Below are positions 63,449 through 64,000 of a stretch of 64,000 nucleotides of DNA, in pieces. The DNA lies in NCBI RefSeq assembly GCF_022024275.1, contig NZ_CP091804.1, forward strand, positions 744,001 through 808,000, read 5' to 3'. The position numbers were made by a program, and so were the translations under genes. Numbering within the stretch: the first letter of the stretch is position 1; each line of letters opens with the position of its first letter. Under the pieces are notes generated by a model. It saw only the letters and a list, made by a program, of their open reading frames with translations, was not told the DNA's origin and ran no database searches. This DNA comes from Sphingopyxis sp. BSN-002 (GTDB lineage: Bacteria > Pseudomonadota > Alphaproteobacteria > Sphingomonadales > Sphingomonadaceae).

Positions 63449-64000
63449 ATGGCGTCCCGCGATCTCGACATCGTCGTTTACGGCGCGACCGGCTTCACCG
63501 GCCGTCTCGTCGCCGAATATCTCGCGCACCACTACAAGGACCGCAAGGACTCGCCGAAATGGGCGATGGCGGGGCGCAGCCTCGAAAAGCTCGCCGAAGT
63601 CCGCGACCTGATCGGCGCCGACGAGGAAACCCCGCTGATCGTCGCTGACGCGAGCGATCCCGCCAGCCTCGACGCGATGGCGGCGGGCACGAAGGTCGTG
63701 CTGACCACGGTCGGCCCGTACCAACTCTACGGCAACGAACTGGTCGCCGCCTGCGTCCGCGCCGGCACCGCCTATGCCGATCTCTGCGGCGAGCCCGGCT
63801 GGATGCGCGAGATGATCGACAAACATGAGGCCGCGGCGAAGGCTTCGGGCGCGCGCATCACCTTCAGCTGCGGGTTCGATTCGATCCCCTTCGACCTCGG
63901 CGTCCATTTCCTGCAGGCCGAGGCAATCAAGCGCCACGGCAAGCCCGCGCCGCGGGTCAAGGGTCGCGTCCGCAAGATGGCGGGTGCCGCCTCAGGCGGC
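63449..64000 (+). CDS. Saccharopine dehydrogenase-like/trans-acting enoyl reductase (partial)
   Basis: The 184 N-terminal residues of a protein that runs off the right edge. ATG 63449 has a strong GGGAGGG site. The Rossmann start DIVVYGATGFTGRLVAEYLAHHY, VGPYQLYGNELVAACVRAGTAYADLCGE and GFDSIPFDLGVHFLQAEA are typical of the saccharopine dehydrogenase-like family annotated as trans-acting enoyl reductases. It may reduce an acyl-lipid or act in carotenoid/fatty acid routes. The LiuR-like site upstream suggests a link to acyl-CoA catabolism. Confidence 0.85.
   Translation, partial: MASRDLDIVVYGATGFTGRLVAEYLAHHYKDRKDSPKWAMAGRSLEKLAEVRDLIGADEETPLIVADASDPASLDAMAAGTKVVLTTVGPYQLYGNELVAACVRAGTAYADLCGEPGWMREMIDKHEAAAKASGARITFSCGFDSIPFDLGVHFLQAEAIKRHGKPAPRVKGRVRKMAGAASGG

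Overview
This 64 kb window is GC-rich, tightly packed bacterial DNA, most likely from an alphaproteobacterium of the Sphingomonadales (Sphingopyxis/Sphingomonas type). The main clues are a UPF0262 protein, the siroheme-synthase/DUF2849/CysI/DUF934/CysH assimilation operon, a TamA/TamB pair, RcnB-like and SH3 periplasmic proteins, very short intergenic gaps, many 1-8 nt stop/start overlaps, and GTG/TTG starts. This assignment is inferred from gene content; no 16S rRNA is present. I see no insertion sequence, phage, integrase or CRISPR array.

Layout. 1-9 kb: the TamB/TamA outer-membrane assembly pair (tamB runs off the left edge), a UDP-glucose dehydrogenase, the AMPylase SelO, and an acyl-CoA-dehydrogenase-like flavoprotein divergent from an HxlR-type regulator with repeated operator-like sites between them. 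9.1-13.9 kb: a cobalamin riboswitch with a visible Shine-Dalgarno-sequestering hairpin, followed by an overlapping btuB-btuF-btuC-btuD-like vitamin B12 uptake operon. 14-40.3 kb: a large surface/exopolysaccharide region. It holds galE, a WbpM-like 4,6-dehydratase, a 4-ketoreductase-like SDR, an initiating phosphoglycosyltransferase, three GT4-like glycosyltransferases, an amidotransferase of the asparagine-synthetase family, a Wzy-like polymerase, a methyltransferase, a Wzx flippase, a TviB-like nucleotide-sugar dehydrogenase with a uronate epimerase, an unrecognised exported protein, a Wzc-type tyrosine autokinase with a (Tyr-Gly)8 tail, a Wza-type exporter, an O-antigen ligase/polymerase-like protein, a PPP-family phosphatase, wecB-wecC (UDP-ManNAcA) and a short manA. 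Together these suggest a Wzx/Wzy-dependent acidic polysaccharide with aminouronic acid, possibly amidated and 6-deoxy-amino sugars.

40.4-52.5 kb: tRNA-Leu(CAA), a coniferyl-aldehyde-type dehydrogenase, an acetyl-CoA acetyltransferase, several small exported proteins (RcnB-like, lipoprotein, SH3), a D-2-hydroxyacid dehydrogenase, an NPD-type flavoprotein with an unusual cysteine cluster, a stray GT4 glycosyltransferase coupled to an alpha/beta hydrolase, and an AstD-type dehydrogenase. 52.5-56.5 kb: the assimilatory sulfate reduction operon. 56.5-64 kb: dnaB, UPF0262, a GH25 lysozyme-like protein, cytidine and dCTP deaminases, a secreted GH5 glucanase with a CBM6/35-like tail behind a LacI-type operator, a lipoprotein, a DoxX protein, and the 5' part of a saccharopine-dehydrogenase-like reductase behind a LiuR-like operator.

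No clearly unprecedented system is visible. The best leads are the unrecognised exported protein inside the EPS operon (30113-31375), the (YG)8 autokinase tail, the Cys-cluster NPD protein, and several clean operator-like palindromes.
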